A stretch of DNA of 64,000 nt. It comes from Glutinoglossum americanum. Lineage: Eukaryota > Ascomycota > Geoglossomycetes > Geoglossales > Geoglossaceae. How positions within the stretch are numbered: the first letter of the stretch is position 1; every line of letters starts with the position of its first letter. The position numbers were made by a program, and so were the translations under genes. Where the stretch lies: the NCBI GenBank assembly GCA_020080175.1, contig JAGHQL010000042.1, positions 43,720 to 107,719 of the forward strand, in the 5' to 3' direction. Positions 46,101-58,889 of the stretch are shown here, in pieces. Below the pieces are notes generated by a model. It was not told where the DNA came from, made no database searches, and saw only the letters and a program-made list of their open reading frames with translations.

Positions 46101-46649
46101 CAGCTGCAGCTTTCCGCCTAGTTTGGATTCGGGTTAGGTAGCCTTTAGGTGCTGTTTCCATGGCCTCTATGTCTCCATACTCGCTTTCAAACCTCCTCTT
46201 AATCGCGCCCTCACTAAGTTTTAGCCGCATCCTCGGTAAAAAAAATACCGAACATGAAATCGAATGCCACATTTTTGCGGTGTTCGCCTGATATTCGATC
46301 ACGCACGGGCGGCATCAAGGAGCTCTCTAGTATAGCCCTAGAAAGCTGGGTGATATGGGCGAGTCAACGCTCACCACCAACTGAGGAGGGGCCTATGCGC
46401 GACCTAGTAGCAACCCCACTATGGGCTGGTAGAATATTAGCTGGTAGAGTGATAGTGATGCGCATCCAGCCGGCGTAGAATGTAGTACTCGCCCGGGCGA
46501 AGCGGATGCCAGTCATCTTGCCTGAGCGGGAACGCTCCCGCTCACCACATGCACCGGAGACGACACTCCAGAAACCGATACTGTGGTGTGGTGGGATGGA
46601 ATTGGATGCTCTGATCCCGGGAGCGAAGATTCAGTCCGCGCGGCTATGA
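40111..46649. other. Large gene-free stretch of degraded repeats
   Basis: About 6.5 kb without an intact gene. The longest frames (41,272-41,712 minus; 42,235-42,774 plus; 45,694-46,080 plus) change to nonsense at both ends and show no domain I know. A Pol III-promoter-like pair of boxes lies at 43,420-43,480 on the minus strand. Confidence 0.35.
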
Positions 46650-47342
46650 CTTGAAAGAGAAAAGGGAAAGGAGAAGAAAAAGGGAAAGAAAAGAAAAATA
46701 ATTCACGGAGTTTGAGGACGCAAACGCCAATTCGCTCTTGATACTATTGTCCTTATTTGGTTCGGTATTCGTAATTTTCAGGTCCGCAGCTCTAGCCTCC
46801 GCATTAGTACATCCCTCTCACGTATCGCCCTGGCACATCTATCCTCTACATACCTTAGATCATCCTTCCGTAGAAATTCTTCCCAAATCTTTCTTGCTGT
46901 TTTCTCTTCCGCTATTTTTTTTTCTAGATGGTTGCATTTTCTCTCCCATTCGGCAGCCTCCTGGGCTTTTGCAAGAGGAGTTTTGTCCTGATATGACCTA
47001 GAAATAGTTAGTAGCTATTTAGAAAACTTAAAGTCAATGTGTATATAGAAGGAGAACGTAAAGTGGAGAATGGAGAGATTAAAAGAAATAGTAACATGGC
47101 AAACACCCCACTGGCGAGCGTAACATACGAAGCCAGGATCCTCTCACCTCCTTAATAGCCTCCCCCAAACCCGCATGCAAGGCCTCGTTTGCTGACCCCC
47201 GGGAGACGGTCAAACTCTGCTCCCTCCGCTCTTCATCCGAGTCAGGGTATCGGACAAGATGTTTTTCGGGATCCTTGAGCACATGTCCCCAGCCAGTGGA
47301 AGGGTCACTCCATCTTCCCAATAAAAATAAAGCGGCGACCAT
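46650..47342 (-). pseudogene. Element family B, copy 1: coiled-coil gag-like gene with one intron
   Basis: Minus strand. An upstream exon (47,342-47,148) encodes HVLKDPEKHLVRYPDSDEERREQS... and ends at a GTGAGA donor. The intron (47,147-46,998) has a perfect TACTAAC branch site before CTAG. The next exon, read one base out of phase, encodes a clear coiled coil (AEWERKCNHLEKKIAEEKTARKIWEEF... RAIRERDVLMRRLELR) ending in a stop near 46,780. Traces of an RPQTP tail and stop follow at about 46,690, then a purine-rich tract. The phase mismatch and extra stop show it is dead. The tail and purine tract recur at 49.9 kb. Confidence 0.5.
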
Positions 47343-48112
47343 TGGCGGCGTTCATCTGTAGAACGGTTCCCAGTTTGCCGGAGAGGCAGGCACCTGGTCT
47401 GAGCACGGGCTGCAAGCCGACGCGCGCTCGCGAGCCATCCGTACGGCTCCCCGTGCCGTGATATCCCGGGTTATTTGGCCAGTTTGGATGTCTGGATGTT
47501 CGGGTCTTCGTTGTCTGCCTCCCCCCTCAAGCTACTGGGCGATGCGGGGATATGTGAAGATCAAGCTCTCTACTTGCGTATGGACGGCGTCGCTTCGACA
47601 AACCTCGGATACTTCCCAGCGACAAAAGGGTTTTTGCTCAACCCCGGAAATAAGTCTACCCCTGATAAACCTCTGCCACGAGCGCCCACCTTTTGTGGGT
47701 AGGAAACCTCTTTTATGGCCCATCCCCGGCGTCACTCGCATTCCCAGAGGCGAACTTCGTCCCGGAAAACATCTTGTCATGATCCCACATTTGGGTGTAA
47801 AACTGTATCTAGGGAGTCGTGCCTCCAGCCATCGAGGCGACTTTCCGCACTACCCACACATCCGTCTCTGGAAAATAGTTAAGGTTGGTTCAGTTTGTCT
47901 AACCTGTTCCCCCTGGCCACCCGGCGTAGCGCCTCCCGGCGAGGCAACCCTACCAAAGTGGATAGCATGCTGTCCACTAAATAGTGGTTAGCGGGAAGAA
48001 CGACGACACCAGTCCAGCTTTCTCTTTCTCAAATAGCCCCTCTAGGGCGCTTTTAATCTCATAGACTCCCAGTGGTGGGCTTTCCGTGTATTCATTTAAG
48101 TGATGGGGGTGG
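47343..48112. other. No gene seen
   Basis: Possibly the 5' part of family B on the minus strand (a Cys pair, ACSPCSD, near 47,410), but frames are broken and nothing can be defined. Confidence 0.3.
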
Positions 48113-48960
48113 GTGGCATCCCCGACATCCTCTTGCCAGGAACCCATGACCGGGGAATCTGGGCCCCCTCCAAAGGCTCATACTTATCCGCTGGTGCCGC
48201 CTTTCACTCGCCCTAGCGGGAGCAGCACTCGCGCCTCTGAAACAACTCTAAATGTGTTCCCCATAAGGACTCTCTCCCCTCCACCGATAAGAAAGAAGCA
48301 GGCATCGTCAAGGGGAAGCTCCAACCCATCCGCTGCTTCCTCCTTTAAGTCGTCTAGAGCCCTCGACAGCAGAGGAGTTCACCCCTTCCAGCGCAAAGGT
48401 CTAGTTTCCTCACGATCCCTACAGCGAAAGAAGGAATATTAGACAAGACACGCGATGATCGGGAACCTAGTAACAGCTGTTGGGCCGACACTAATCGCTC
48501 CCCATATCCTCCTTCCGCGTCACGTTCGTCCCCACGCCTTAGCTTTTAAGTCCTGTCCTCGACCTCTTAGCTCCCATGTTAAGTCTGCTGCTCTTCGGCG
48601 ATAGCGACCCTCTCGCCCGCCGCCTGGAGGCCAACGCAAGGTAGCGCGGGGGGAATTGTGGGGGAGTGTTGGAGGCCGTGTTCCGGCGATCCACCGGCGC
48701 TGCCGACGCCGGATGGGCTCGCTTTGTAGCCTAATACCCACCTTCCCAAAAAACCCTTATCACCCATACAGCGGTTCCTCTTTCGAGACCACAGTCTTAA
48801 TAGATTCGGGGAGCTGGGCACCCTTACCGATGTTACTAGGATTGCCCTGGATGGCGAAGCATTTGTTCTCCAACATTCATCCTTCTATCAGTACTGCAGT
48901 GGCTCTCTCCCGGATTAGATGTCGCCTCTCGTTCTGTTTGTCGATCGATAAGCATATACA
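48113..48960 (+). pseudogene. Possible Ty3-type retroelement relic (aspartic protease remnant)
   Basis: One plus-strand frame, interrupted by stops near 48,440 and 48,600, contains a Ser/Pro-rich gag-like stretch and then TTVLIDSGS followed by LLGLPWMAKH. The D-(S/T)-G triad and a terminal LGLPW motif are the hallmarks of retropepsins in Ty3/gypsy polyproteins. Here they are only about ten residues apart instead of about 75, so most of the protease core is deleted. No reverse transcriptase or integrase motif follows. Weak but specific evidence. Confidence 0.33.
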
Positions 48961-49884
48961 CAAGCGGCTTCTTCGAGGGGAGTGGGCTGCACTTACTCAA
49001 ACTCTGGTTCAGGCATTCTTTGGTGGCGAGCGGTTCCCATGTACTTTAGACTCTTGGCAGGGTTAGCGAACAAGAATGGGAGACCTACCATGTTGGTCGA
49101 TTACAAGAGGTTCTAAGCATCCCCGCCGACAATCGTGGCATCGGCAGCACCTTCGTCGATCTCCGTGTCGTGAATCCTCCGATGGCGCAGCGGGCTACTC
49201 GAGATTTCCATCAACCCTGGCCCTCGAGCTGCTAGGCTTTCTGTGAGGTTCATCACCGGCCAGGCTGCGGGCCCGCGGACTGAGGGCGGCTTCCCTCTTG
49301 GTCCACTCGGCTCTCTAATCTGATTGGATGTACGAGAGGTTGCGGTAATGGGTGTTGGAGTCCCGCTGCCCAGCCATTCGGTCGTTCTGCTGCTCGGCTC
49401 AATAGGCATAGTTAGCAGTGGGTTCCTGTGACTGGCCGCTCGGGGGGCGGCTCTTCGTAGTTCGGACCGTAGATACCGTGGTGAGACCGACCGTGACTGA
49501 ATTTTTCAGTATTATGCAGAAAGTATGTAGCAAATTTTTGCAAAAAACCACACCAGATACTGAGCGGGAAAGCTACATACTTTCTACATGATACGGCACC
49601 TGCTAACGGTGGATTGATATCCGGCAAGCCCTTCAGATCCCATGAACAAGGTGTGAGTTAGGATATCAACTTGTTCCATAGTGGCTTCCCTTTTGTCTTG
49701 TATCCGGTGGTCGTCATGTCCCGAGACCCACTACCAATAAGCCGTCCGGCACCCGTCCAACAGGAGACGCTTAAGCAGAGGTAATAACCACAACCTCACT
49801 GGGTGTAATTACCCCATCGTACGATGGAGCCGCTGCGACAACTGACACCTCAGGTCCTTGATGGCAATCGACGGCACTAATTTC
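48961..49884. other. No intact gene; contains a 14-bp inverted repeat
   Basis: A minus-strand ATG frame at 49,409-49,113 (MPIEPSSRTTEWLGSG..., Ser/Pro-rich) may be another gag-like N-terminus. A perfect 14-bp inverted repeat lies at 49,518-49,585. Nothing else is recognised. Confidence 0.35.
49518..49585. repeat. Perfect 14-bp inverted repeat
   Basis: AGAAAGTATGTAGC at 49,518-49,531 is matched exactly in reverse complement at 49,572-49,585, with a 40-bp spacer. It could be a hairpin in RNA or a transposon-internal palindrome. Confidence 0.85.
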
Positions 49885-50499
49885 GATAAAAGGAAAGGAA
49901 AAAGAAGAAAAAAGTAATTCACGGGGTTTGGGGACGCGACCAGGCAATTCGCTCTTGGTACCAAGTAATATGTTTATCGGACCGGTTATTTTGAGCTATA
50001 AGCTCGGTAATAGTGGTTGTCGGCTCCGCAATCCTATCTTCTGTATTAGCATATCTACCTTCCATCGGCGGGAGGACCTGGGGTTCCGGATAACAGACCT
50101 CTTGTGGAGATATTCGTTTATACTGCCTGCCTCCAGCGGCCAGTCCCACACCATTGATATCGACGTCATGCTCGAGAGCAGCCACGATGAGCCGACTGAC
50201 CACTTGTACGTTACTGGGACTAGCACCGGATCTGTAGGTCGGCTGATGTGGGTACCAGTGTTGTCGCTGATAGCTTCTTCTCCCATCACAGCGCGTGACC
50301 AAACTATCATCGCCAAAAGAAATGCCTTGGCTGTACCTGGTGGCCTATGAGTGACGATTACCAGACTGTCCGTTTGCTTGATCTGTCGTACTGAACCCAT
50401 GTAGTTGTTGCGGGTTAAATCTCTCAGAAAACCATTGATGGAGCTTGTCAGCCTTGGGTCTAAGAGCCCATATCCGGTATGGGAACAACTGTTTGACAA
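49885..50499 (-). mobile_element. Element family B, copy 2 (3' end)
   Basis: A purine-rich tract (49,885-49,915) and the adjoining AATTCACGGGGTTTGGGGACGC segment match 46,660-46,720. The minus-strand frame ends ERIAWSRPQTP-stop at 49,919, the same tail as copy 1. Upstream, coding similarity fades but the TE-like frame continues to about 50,300-50,500. I infer a second, more diverged insertion of the same gag-like gene. Confidence 0.42.
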
Positions 50500-53400
50500 C
50501 GATACAGGCCTCAGATCCAGCGCCAGATTTCAGTTTCGATATGGTTTAGGGTGCTGAACGGTAGATCGTTTGCTGCCATACTGTGGGCTTTGCGCTCGCG
50601 CTGGGGGAGGGGCGGCGCAGCGTGTCGGGTGATCCCCCGCGTCCAACTGTGGAGGCAAGGATGCGACCAGCTCTTTGCGGATCCAGTCCCGGGCGGGATC
50701 CGCATATCTTACACTCTCAGGCGAGCCCCCTCCGGAGGCCCGAATACCATTCCGAATATATGACGTGGAAAACAAATAATAGACTGCAAATTTCCTGCTT
50801 TGTGGTCTAATGTTGCATGTTAGATAACGGCATAGCCACCAAGTGCCTTCCCACGCCTGTCCTGCTCCCCTTCCCCCCAATACCTCCCGAATAGGAAGGC
50901 TCCGGCTTGCTTTCTCAGAAACACAGCTTCCGTCAGCTTGCTAGCACGAAACCGCCGAGCCACACCCCGCCGAGCTGGAAACTTCTGCTGTTAGGTCGGA
51001 TCTCACACCCCGGCCCCAGCCACCTTCTATGAACCCTCGCTTTTACCCCGGACTGGGGAGAGGGACCACGGAGCCAAACACACGCTTAGCTGACAGCGTA
51101 GGTGGCTAGATATGTGGTTCCCGAGCTACGCGCCTCTAGAGGCAAAAGCTGCCTCCATCATCTCTGCTGTCACGAAGTCGCACTCGCTCAGTTGGCAAGC
51201 GGAATCCTGTCTTCCGCGAAGGAATGCGTTTCCTTCATTAGAGTGGGGGCGGTCGGTTCTCCATTAAGATGGAATTGCCTTGATCCTTGATGGCTTGCCC
51301 AGTGAAGCCCATTAGCGTATTGGCGATTGAGTAAAAAGGGCAACGGATTTGAAACATCCGTTTCTTGGATTCAGTGCTATTGCGGTTCGTAGCGCTATAA
51401 TAGTGGGATATGAGGAGTCTTATCCTCCTGCCCCACGGGGATAGCTAGTCGCGAAGACGCCGCGCCTAAGGCAGGTGAGCCAGATCGAGCTGGTACAATT
51501 CCATTGTCGGTTTGGTAGAGGGTAAACCAGATCCAACTCCAGCCCTCTTTCGAGGTCCACAACTATTCCAATATCGGAGCCGTCCCGCCCACAACAAGGG
51601 CTTCTCTAGCTCATACTAACAGAAGATTTCGAATCTAAATCGACGGCCCCGCGAGTCCCTGCCTCTCGTGTAAATCCCACTTGAAACCAGACTTCACCGG
51701 GCGATGTAATATGTCCGCTCCCGTTGGCTAGTTGCTTATCACTCGAAGCTAAAATCGTTTAAACCAGCAATTCGCGCATCCAACGGGAGATCATTGGTCA
51801 GCCTGAGACCACCCGCGCTTCCGGGTCAAACCAACATGGTTAAATTCCGGAAAGCTACCCCATTCATGTTTCATCTCCATGGGGAACGCTCCGCGGAATG
51901 CGGGGAGGAAGTCCCTCTAGGGTGGAGGAAATGGACGCTTCGGCGCGATGTTGGCACATCTCGAGTGGATGGGTGATGTTGATTCGGTTAGGTTCCTTGA
52001 CGAAGCCCAGTGGTCCCCTCCCAACGCCGGTTGTTCGCTACCCTATGCAGAGTCCAGTGTTTCAACTCCATTCTCACCACACGTAAACCCCGACCGAATT
52101 CAGTCATATCGCCAATATGACCCCCATTCCCACCACACACAAACTTCGACCGAGCCGTGAGAGATCAAATGTCGACAGGGAGCTCGAGTATCGCGCCTTC
52201 TACCCGTAGCTTGGCCGATCTCGAAGCTGGATCCAGGCCCAGGCAAATTTCCCTCCGCCTCAGGATGAAGTTTCACAAGTTCGTACAGGTAACCGAAGGA
52301 CGGGACAACATCGCTAACCTGAAACTAAACACGATTTCGAGTAGAATGTACTGCTCCTGGTAGGGCAACCATCACCCGTGAGGCCCTGATGGGGCGAGTG
52401 GAAAGTTGAGTTGCTAGCTATGGCGGCAATTGAATGGAGGAGAGGAGAAAGGCTCCTAGCTATAGCACCGATGGCTATGTGCACCGATGAAGACCTAAAG
52501 CGGGGTTGCGTTGGCTTTCGAACCAGGGAGGCGCGCCGATATCTGAGTGACTTTCACTCTCAAGGTCCTGCTCCACCCACCATGTACTACCCACCTACAA
52601 TAAGCCAACGCATCCCATTCGAGTCTAGGCCGACCCGCCCCCATTCCAATCTAACCTGCAATCTTGGGGATGTGTCGCGAATTCTGAAAGAGTCGTCGTG
52701 AGCAGCTTGGCGCATGATGCGAACCGACTAAGTGGCTGAGCAGACACTTCGGACATCGCGGCGGATCAGCTCGGGAAAAAAACAGAAGCAACATAGTGTC
52801 CAACCTCTAGATCTCTATCTCCAACCGAAACCCCCGGTACAGGTGGTGGGTGCGAAGACCCAAGAGAACGCCGGTGACCAGAAGCTTGGAATAACGGCAC
52901 CATGCGTTAGGTCGCTCCAAACCTAGGTCGAGCCTAGGGAGACCCAGCAAGGGGCTCCGAGTGCAACGCACCCTGCAATATCGCCTCTAGAGGGCAGCCA
53001 CCCCACCCGCGAAGGTTCCCAAGTCCAGTTCCGCATACAACATTGCATCCCCTTTCCGTAAGTGGTCAACTATGATTTCCTTTAATGTGTCTGTGCCTTT
53101 GAGGAGCGCAACTCTAGCCATCGTGGGGTAGTTGCCCCGGAAGGTACTTTGATGCTCCCTGTACTCGTAGCTTTCTTGGTCGGCCCCCTTCCGGGCAGGT
53201 ATATCAGGGTTTTCGGACTTCGGTTTAGTGCTAAAGTCGAATTTCCCTATTCTTCGAGCGGTAGCCGCCATCCCATCCAGAGGGACGGATATTCATTTCC
53301 CATGGGCGCATAGCCTGATTTCGCCTAGAGCGCGACTTGTATTACCTTCGAGTCTCGTTCAATGTCCCACAGTCGCCCCAGCGTTTCGGTTCATCTCCTC

Positions 53401-55549
53401 GTCGCCCTCCACTAGGGCTTGTGGAAGCGTGATTGCGTATCGGTCTGGGAACTTAGGAAATGACTTTCTCTAAGGCGGAAGTAAAAAAAATTCCCCAGTA
53501 GTTCGCTGACTAGGACCCAGCGGGAGCCCGAGGAAGGATGGGCGCTGAGCATTTCGGCCTACAACTGTTAGCACGAATCACATAAAAACGGGGGGAAAGT
53601 CCTACCAAGGAGCAAGCACAATGCTTACAAGCAAAAATGAGCACTTGTGGTCGAGGTTCCAGTGATCGCTATCGCGGCGTGATGGGATGAATATCAGACC
53701 GTATGAATGGAAGTTTGTTTCGCATACATGGTCCATAAATTGTTGCCAGGGCGCCACTCCTTGTGGCGTCGAGCTATGTCAGGAACTGAGTATTGAAACA
53801 TACAAACCGGCTCTCCCCAAGAGGCAGTGTAAAAATAGAGTAGGTGAGGATAGAATAAGAAGGTCGGAACATACCGCCGCAGGGACAGACAGACGGTTGA
53901 GCCAACTTATCCTCCCCTCCGCCTTACTTTCTTGAGCCTTGGCCGACTTAACGGCCGGAACACTGAAAGTGGAGAGTCACGGTTGCAGCGCAGCCACACT
54001 AGTCCCCTCAGACCTAATGCTTCAGAGTTTTCCATCCCCATCTGTGGTCTGCCACACAAAACCCGACGACGGCAAACCACTGCGCGAATGAGCTGTGGCG
54101 TACTTGCTAGTCTTAGAAGGTCTTAAGCTGGCGACGAGGCCCTCGAACTCTAGGGGGATGAACTCGCTCTCTAGGGGGACGAACTCGCTCCCTCATCTGC
54201 TTCGATGGCCAGGCCAGTCCTGCCTGGAGCCGATCATAATAGGCATCTCCAACGGATCGCGGTAGTCGATCCTCCCGAGTTGCCCAAGCGATGACGTTCT
54301 TCTGTGATTCGTCTGTGCTGCTGCCGAAGCCGGTGGTGATTTGAGAAGCCACCAGTCCCATCACCCCTAAAACTATGCCCCGCAATCTTGGAAAAACAGG
54401 GATATTTGAGCTCCAAAAATTCCTCCCAATGTCCAGTACTCTCCACCAAGCAGAGACTAAGGCCGCTCAGGTCGTCGGGCTGATTGCAGCTGCGGTTCCC
54501 CTCCAGCATCTTCTTTCCAAGTGTATTCGCATGGAGATACCTGCCTCTCGCCATTATTCGTGGATTTCTACCCTGCGGTAATACCACCTATCCACTCGCG
54601 CGTGGCATCCCTCCGATCTACCGTTAGCATATGAGTGACTACCAAAGCACCTCGAGGAAAAGAAAATACTTACATTCCCAAACCCATGGGCTCTACCCGC
54701 TTTCTATCGACACATGGGTTCGTAGATTTCCCCTTTCAAAATTCCCTAGGGTAAGCGCAATAGCGAAAAATGGTGGACGCTTCAACTTACAGTAGTATTC
54801 GCCGGTGGTCTCCGAGCTCCTATGATTCAACAATCCCCTGCAATCGTGGGACGAAGACGGGCATATATAGTATCCGAGCACAGGACGTGAGAGCGCTTGC
54901 ATAGATCTGATCGCGGATCTCGTGGAGCGGTGCCGGGGGGATAGCCCCAGAGGACCGCCATGGAGTTTTGGTGGGCCTCCCCCTATAACAAATTAGGTTG
55001 GGTTAGTAATGATCTGAATAATACACCAACGAAGCCTCCAAAAGGGAACTAACCGTCCCAGGGGAATAACCAGCACCAACCAGAGCATCCCTGAAAGGGG
55101 ATAGTGCTCCCCAGATTCTCTAGAGGGTCAAATAGTAATTTCCGACCAAAGTGCCTGTCGAAGGAAGGCTGTCGTGGCCTTGAAGCTTGTTGCGACAATG
55201 CGAGTCTTTGTAACTGTAGTTTCCCGGTTGCCTGAAGATGTGATTTTCATTGGTGTCAGAGCTCGTGGGAGGTCGCGGGTGCTGGCGGCGGTCGAAACCG
55301 CGCGTCGAGCCTCTAAAAAGTCAACGAATCGATCATGCCCCCGATGGTCCGATGCCTTTTATCGTCCCCCAAGGCAGATATCGCAACCAAAGAAGAGAAG
55401 AGCACATTTCCCACCGTTTATACGTCAAGAAAGATAGTGCAGCAACCATCTATCTCCCACCGTCGTGCCAGGCTGAGGGAAGCTATCGCGACAGGAAAGT
55501 AGAACATTCTGGATATCGCATTGGAACGCGAGAAATCGCCTTTCCACCG
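50500..55549. other. Gene-free degraded repeat region
   Basis: About 5 kb with no intact gene. A minus-strand frame at 54,113-54,385 starts with a hydrophobic stretch (MRGIVLGVMGLVASQI) and may be an exon, but its surroundings do not extend it. No satellite or terminal repeat was recognised. Confidence 0.35.
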
Positions 55550-56600
55550 AAATGAAATAAAATACCACAGCCTAACTAGAAATCAAACTCCATTCTCGCC
55601 ATCGAATGCATCAAAGAGAGATATCGCATTAAAACACAAAGCAAAAGAAAAACCACAAACCAAACTCCCTTGGAGGTCGTTCGTCCCCCATTTTTTCGCA
55701 CATATATCGAAGCACCCTCGCACGCATCAAACGCACAAAAAAACCATAAAAACCCACAAAAGAAAAACCCCTCATTCCGCCAAAACATCCAAGTCAAAAA
55801 AAAAAAAAAGGAGAAACCAAAACCTCAATTCTCGCCATCAAGACATTGCGGAACACTATGAATATATATATATAGGAGGCATAATATATCACCCCCATCC
55901 ACACAGAATATAGAATATAGAATATAGAATACAGAAAGATCAGAAAACCCACCCACCCGACAACGTTAATATCCTCCAATCCAACTCAACCGCATCCGAA
56001 AGCGTCCGTGGTTCCCCCCGGGAGGCCTGGGGGGGCGCCGGGGGACTGTGGGACCATCGGTGGGGGGGCGCTCCCGGAGTGTATGGTTTTTTTTCTTCTT
56101 GGTTTTTTGGCGTTGGTGGGAGGGTTGTGTGCTTGGGGGGCCCGCCCGGTCGGGGTTTTTGGTGTAGGGAGGGAGGGTTGGAGTGCGGGTTTTGGGGGAG
56201 GAGAGCGAAGTTTGCCTCTGGGGGGCGCTCCCGTCGGTGGTTCTGTTCGGTGGCGCGTGGTATATTCCTTAATGTATGAGATGTTTTTTTTCTCTCTCTG
56301 CTTATTGGCTGGGGTTTTTACTGTGTATACGGGCTATTGTCTATGTTTTGATGGCTTTTTTCTTCTTTTGGGGTTACTCGCCATGTTTCTTAATTTTCGT
56401 TTCTTGGATTCGTGGTATTTTGGCAATATGCGCTGCTTATCGTTCTGATTATGACTGAATGGGAGTTATCTGTCTGATCTTGAGATTTCGTTACCCATTA
56501 GGAGATACTTTCGTTCTTCATGTGTTTTATTTCGCTGTAGGAGGGTGGCTCCTTTGATCGTTTTTTCGAGCTTCATGACATGCGAATTTCCTTCCAGTTC
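55550..56600. other. Strand-asymmetric block: A/C-rich then G/T-rich
   Basis: From about 55,550 to 55,995 the plus strand is rich in A and C with poly-A runs; from about 56,005 to 56,600 it is rich in G and T with G and T runs. The change occurs within about 10 bp of a GC-rich core (CCCCCCGGGAGGCC). The halves are not obvious reverse complements. An (AT) run lies near 55,865 and a GAATATA repeat (about 3.5 copies) at 55,908-55,933. No credible gene. Confidence 0.7.
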
Positions 56601-58889
56601 TGGATAGAATAGCCGTCAATTCGGCCACCACTGTTCTCGGTCCTTAGAATAGTCGAATAGCAGCTTCTTTCTTACGTCTCCAGGAAAGCCCCAGAAATGC
56701 GCTTTGACCGGGCATATTTCGATGTGGTGAAATTGCCTCCTGCTGCCCGAAAGACCATTTATCAGGGGGCACTCCCAACCTCGCCGACCGGTAACACCGG
56801 TGGGGCTACCTTCACCAACTAGTAGAAGGCTAACACCCCACTCCCCGCTCCCCTCCGAACGCAGCAAGCAGGGCAGACAGGAATTCGACGTTCAACTCCC
56901 TCGTAAAAAGGGGGCAAACACCGAGACAAAGCCTTTGACCCCCCCGATCACCAGACCGCCGACCTCACACATCGCATCCCCTTCTTATGTCAAAGGTAGA
57001 CATCGCACCAAGCCGCCGGGCCTCGACCGTGCTCGCTCTCTTCTCCTAAATCTAACTAAGCCACCCAACTGCCGCCCCACAGCCTCGCCCCATAAATAAA
57101 AATACCAGTTCGCTCACAACAACTAACGAGAAGAGCAGGAATCGTTCGAGAGAGCATGCGGAAGCAATTCGCTTGAGATTCCCCCTCCTTACTAACTAGC
57201 CTCCCATCGGAATTCCGAACCCCCCGCGAGGCCCCGGCATTCCCTAACACAATGGCAGAGCCGCGCCATGCGAGTCACGCCAGCGCAGAGGATAGACTGT
57301 TGGTTATACGGGCATAGATAGCGGTGGGAACGACTTAGTTTGGTTGGCGAAGGACATAAGAATTAGCCTACTGTATGCAAAGATGTCAAGATAATCGTCA
57401 CATCTAGTATAAGCAAGGCTCCGAGGTATGCAAGAGAGGGAAATCGGGTAGACATGGGAGGTACATGTGACGATTTTCTCTCATGACTACAGGGCGACCG
57501 CCCGCGACCACATGTCGTACGCCCCACGGTTACCAAACCCATCTCATGCTTGCAGGGCTCCCTCCAGTTTCGGGTAACTCTTAGTAATTCGGACAAATTC
57601 ACTGTTCTATTCACTTTCATTGTTCTATTCACTTACTAGTTTCATTCGCCAAGGAAATGGGGTATATAAGGGAGCTGGAGTTTCGTTTTCGAGCTTTTCT
57701 TTCCTCCCTCCTACATACTCGCACACCAAAGCTGGTCTGAATACAAGCGGTGGCCTTTAGGCCGCAGCTTGGTAGCCACCAAACACTTTTTGTCTTTGTT
57801 GTTTTTGTTTTCGACTTCTTTGTTCTAGCCTCCTTTCATGCTGGGAATACCATCCTCTTTCCCCGATCGATCGTTGCTCCGCTCGGTGTTAGGACAAATT
57901 ATGTCCTACGGAGACGATTTTGACGGCTCCCTCAGTGAGCGTAACCACCACGGCCTCTGTCACATGTCCGCTGACAGTGGCTGGAGATGGTGAAGATGTT
58001 CTGTAAGTATTCAACCCTTTATAGTACCTATGATCTCTTCCTTATCTTCAACACCAATGCTTTATGAACTCTTGAGAATTTTTCCGGTGCGCTTTTCTTT
58101 CTGACATACATGTTTGATTTTTTCAACATTACCAATAACTAACGTTCAGTGAAATAGTCACCCACTTCATCGCAGTGCAGCCTAACAGAATGCTGTCGCC
58201 CAATACCAGTTCTCTCCTGCCCCCGACTGGGCAACCGGCTTACGAATCTGAGCTATCGAGACAACCAAACTCACCCCTTCAATCTCGCGTCGTCCTCGCC
58301 CTCATCAGCCTTCTAGTATGCCCTGACTGTCAATGTGTTGAGCATAGGTCAGCCTGCGGAGGAAAAGGAAATCCCCATAAGTTGGTCCTGCCAAACCAGA
58401 TTCGACGCAGAAGACGGGTAACTGGGATGGAAGGTGATGTTGTCTATGGTGTTGCGTTTCGGCTGAACTCAGTGTTAACACTCCTACGCGCCAAACACCA
58501 ACCACTTTACTCGCCCGTCAACCGAAATCAAGCAAGTCAGTTTGTTGGCGGTAAAGAGTAGCCCTCATGCGTCATACCTGTCGCCAAATACAAGCCGGTT
58601 CACTCATCAGCAATTTCCGGCTCTAAGGACGACCAGACTGGTTGGCGATGCTTGCTACAGACAACAACAAACTTGATTTGGAGGTGTGGACTTCAGACTC
58701 TTGGAACTAGCTTACCTGCATCAGTTGACGCATCCCAGCCAGCCCAACGCTCCCTCTATCGCGGATGCCGTCGTCTTCAGCTGTAGAGGACTGTATTACG
58801 TTGAACTCTTCACACTCTGGAAACACTACTCACTGAAAACCTACTCACCAACGAAGGCCTGACAGTATCCGAACCTATACCGACTTCAA
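56601..58889. other. No gene seen; one promoter-like segment
   Basis: GTATATAAGGGAG at 57,661 is a good TATA element followed by pyrimidine-rich sequence and C/A tracts, as in a fungal promoter or LTR. A hairpin TAGGAC/GTCCTA is at 57,889-57,907. No gene or second LTR copy could be linked to it. A plus-strand frame at 58,175-58,561 has no recognised family. Confidence 0.35.

Noticed and set aside
55550-56600. Large inverted repeat across the composition switch
   Set aside because: The two halves have mirrored base bias but do not align as reverse complements by eye.
57600-57910. Solo LTR suggested by a TATA box and C/A tracts
   Set aside because: No second copy, no clear TG...CA ends and no primer-binding site in the right place.
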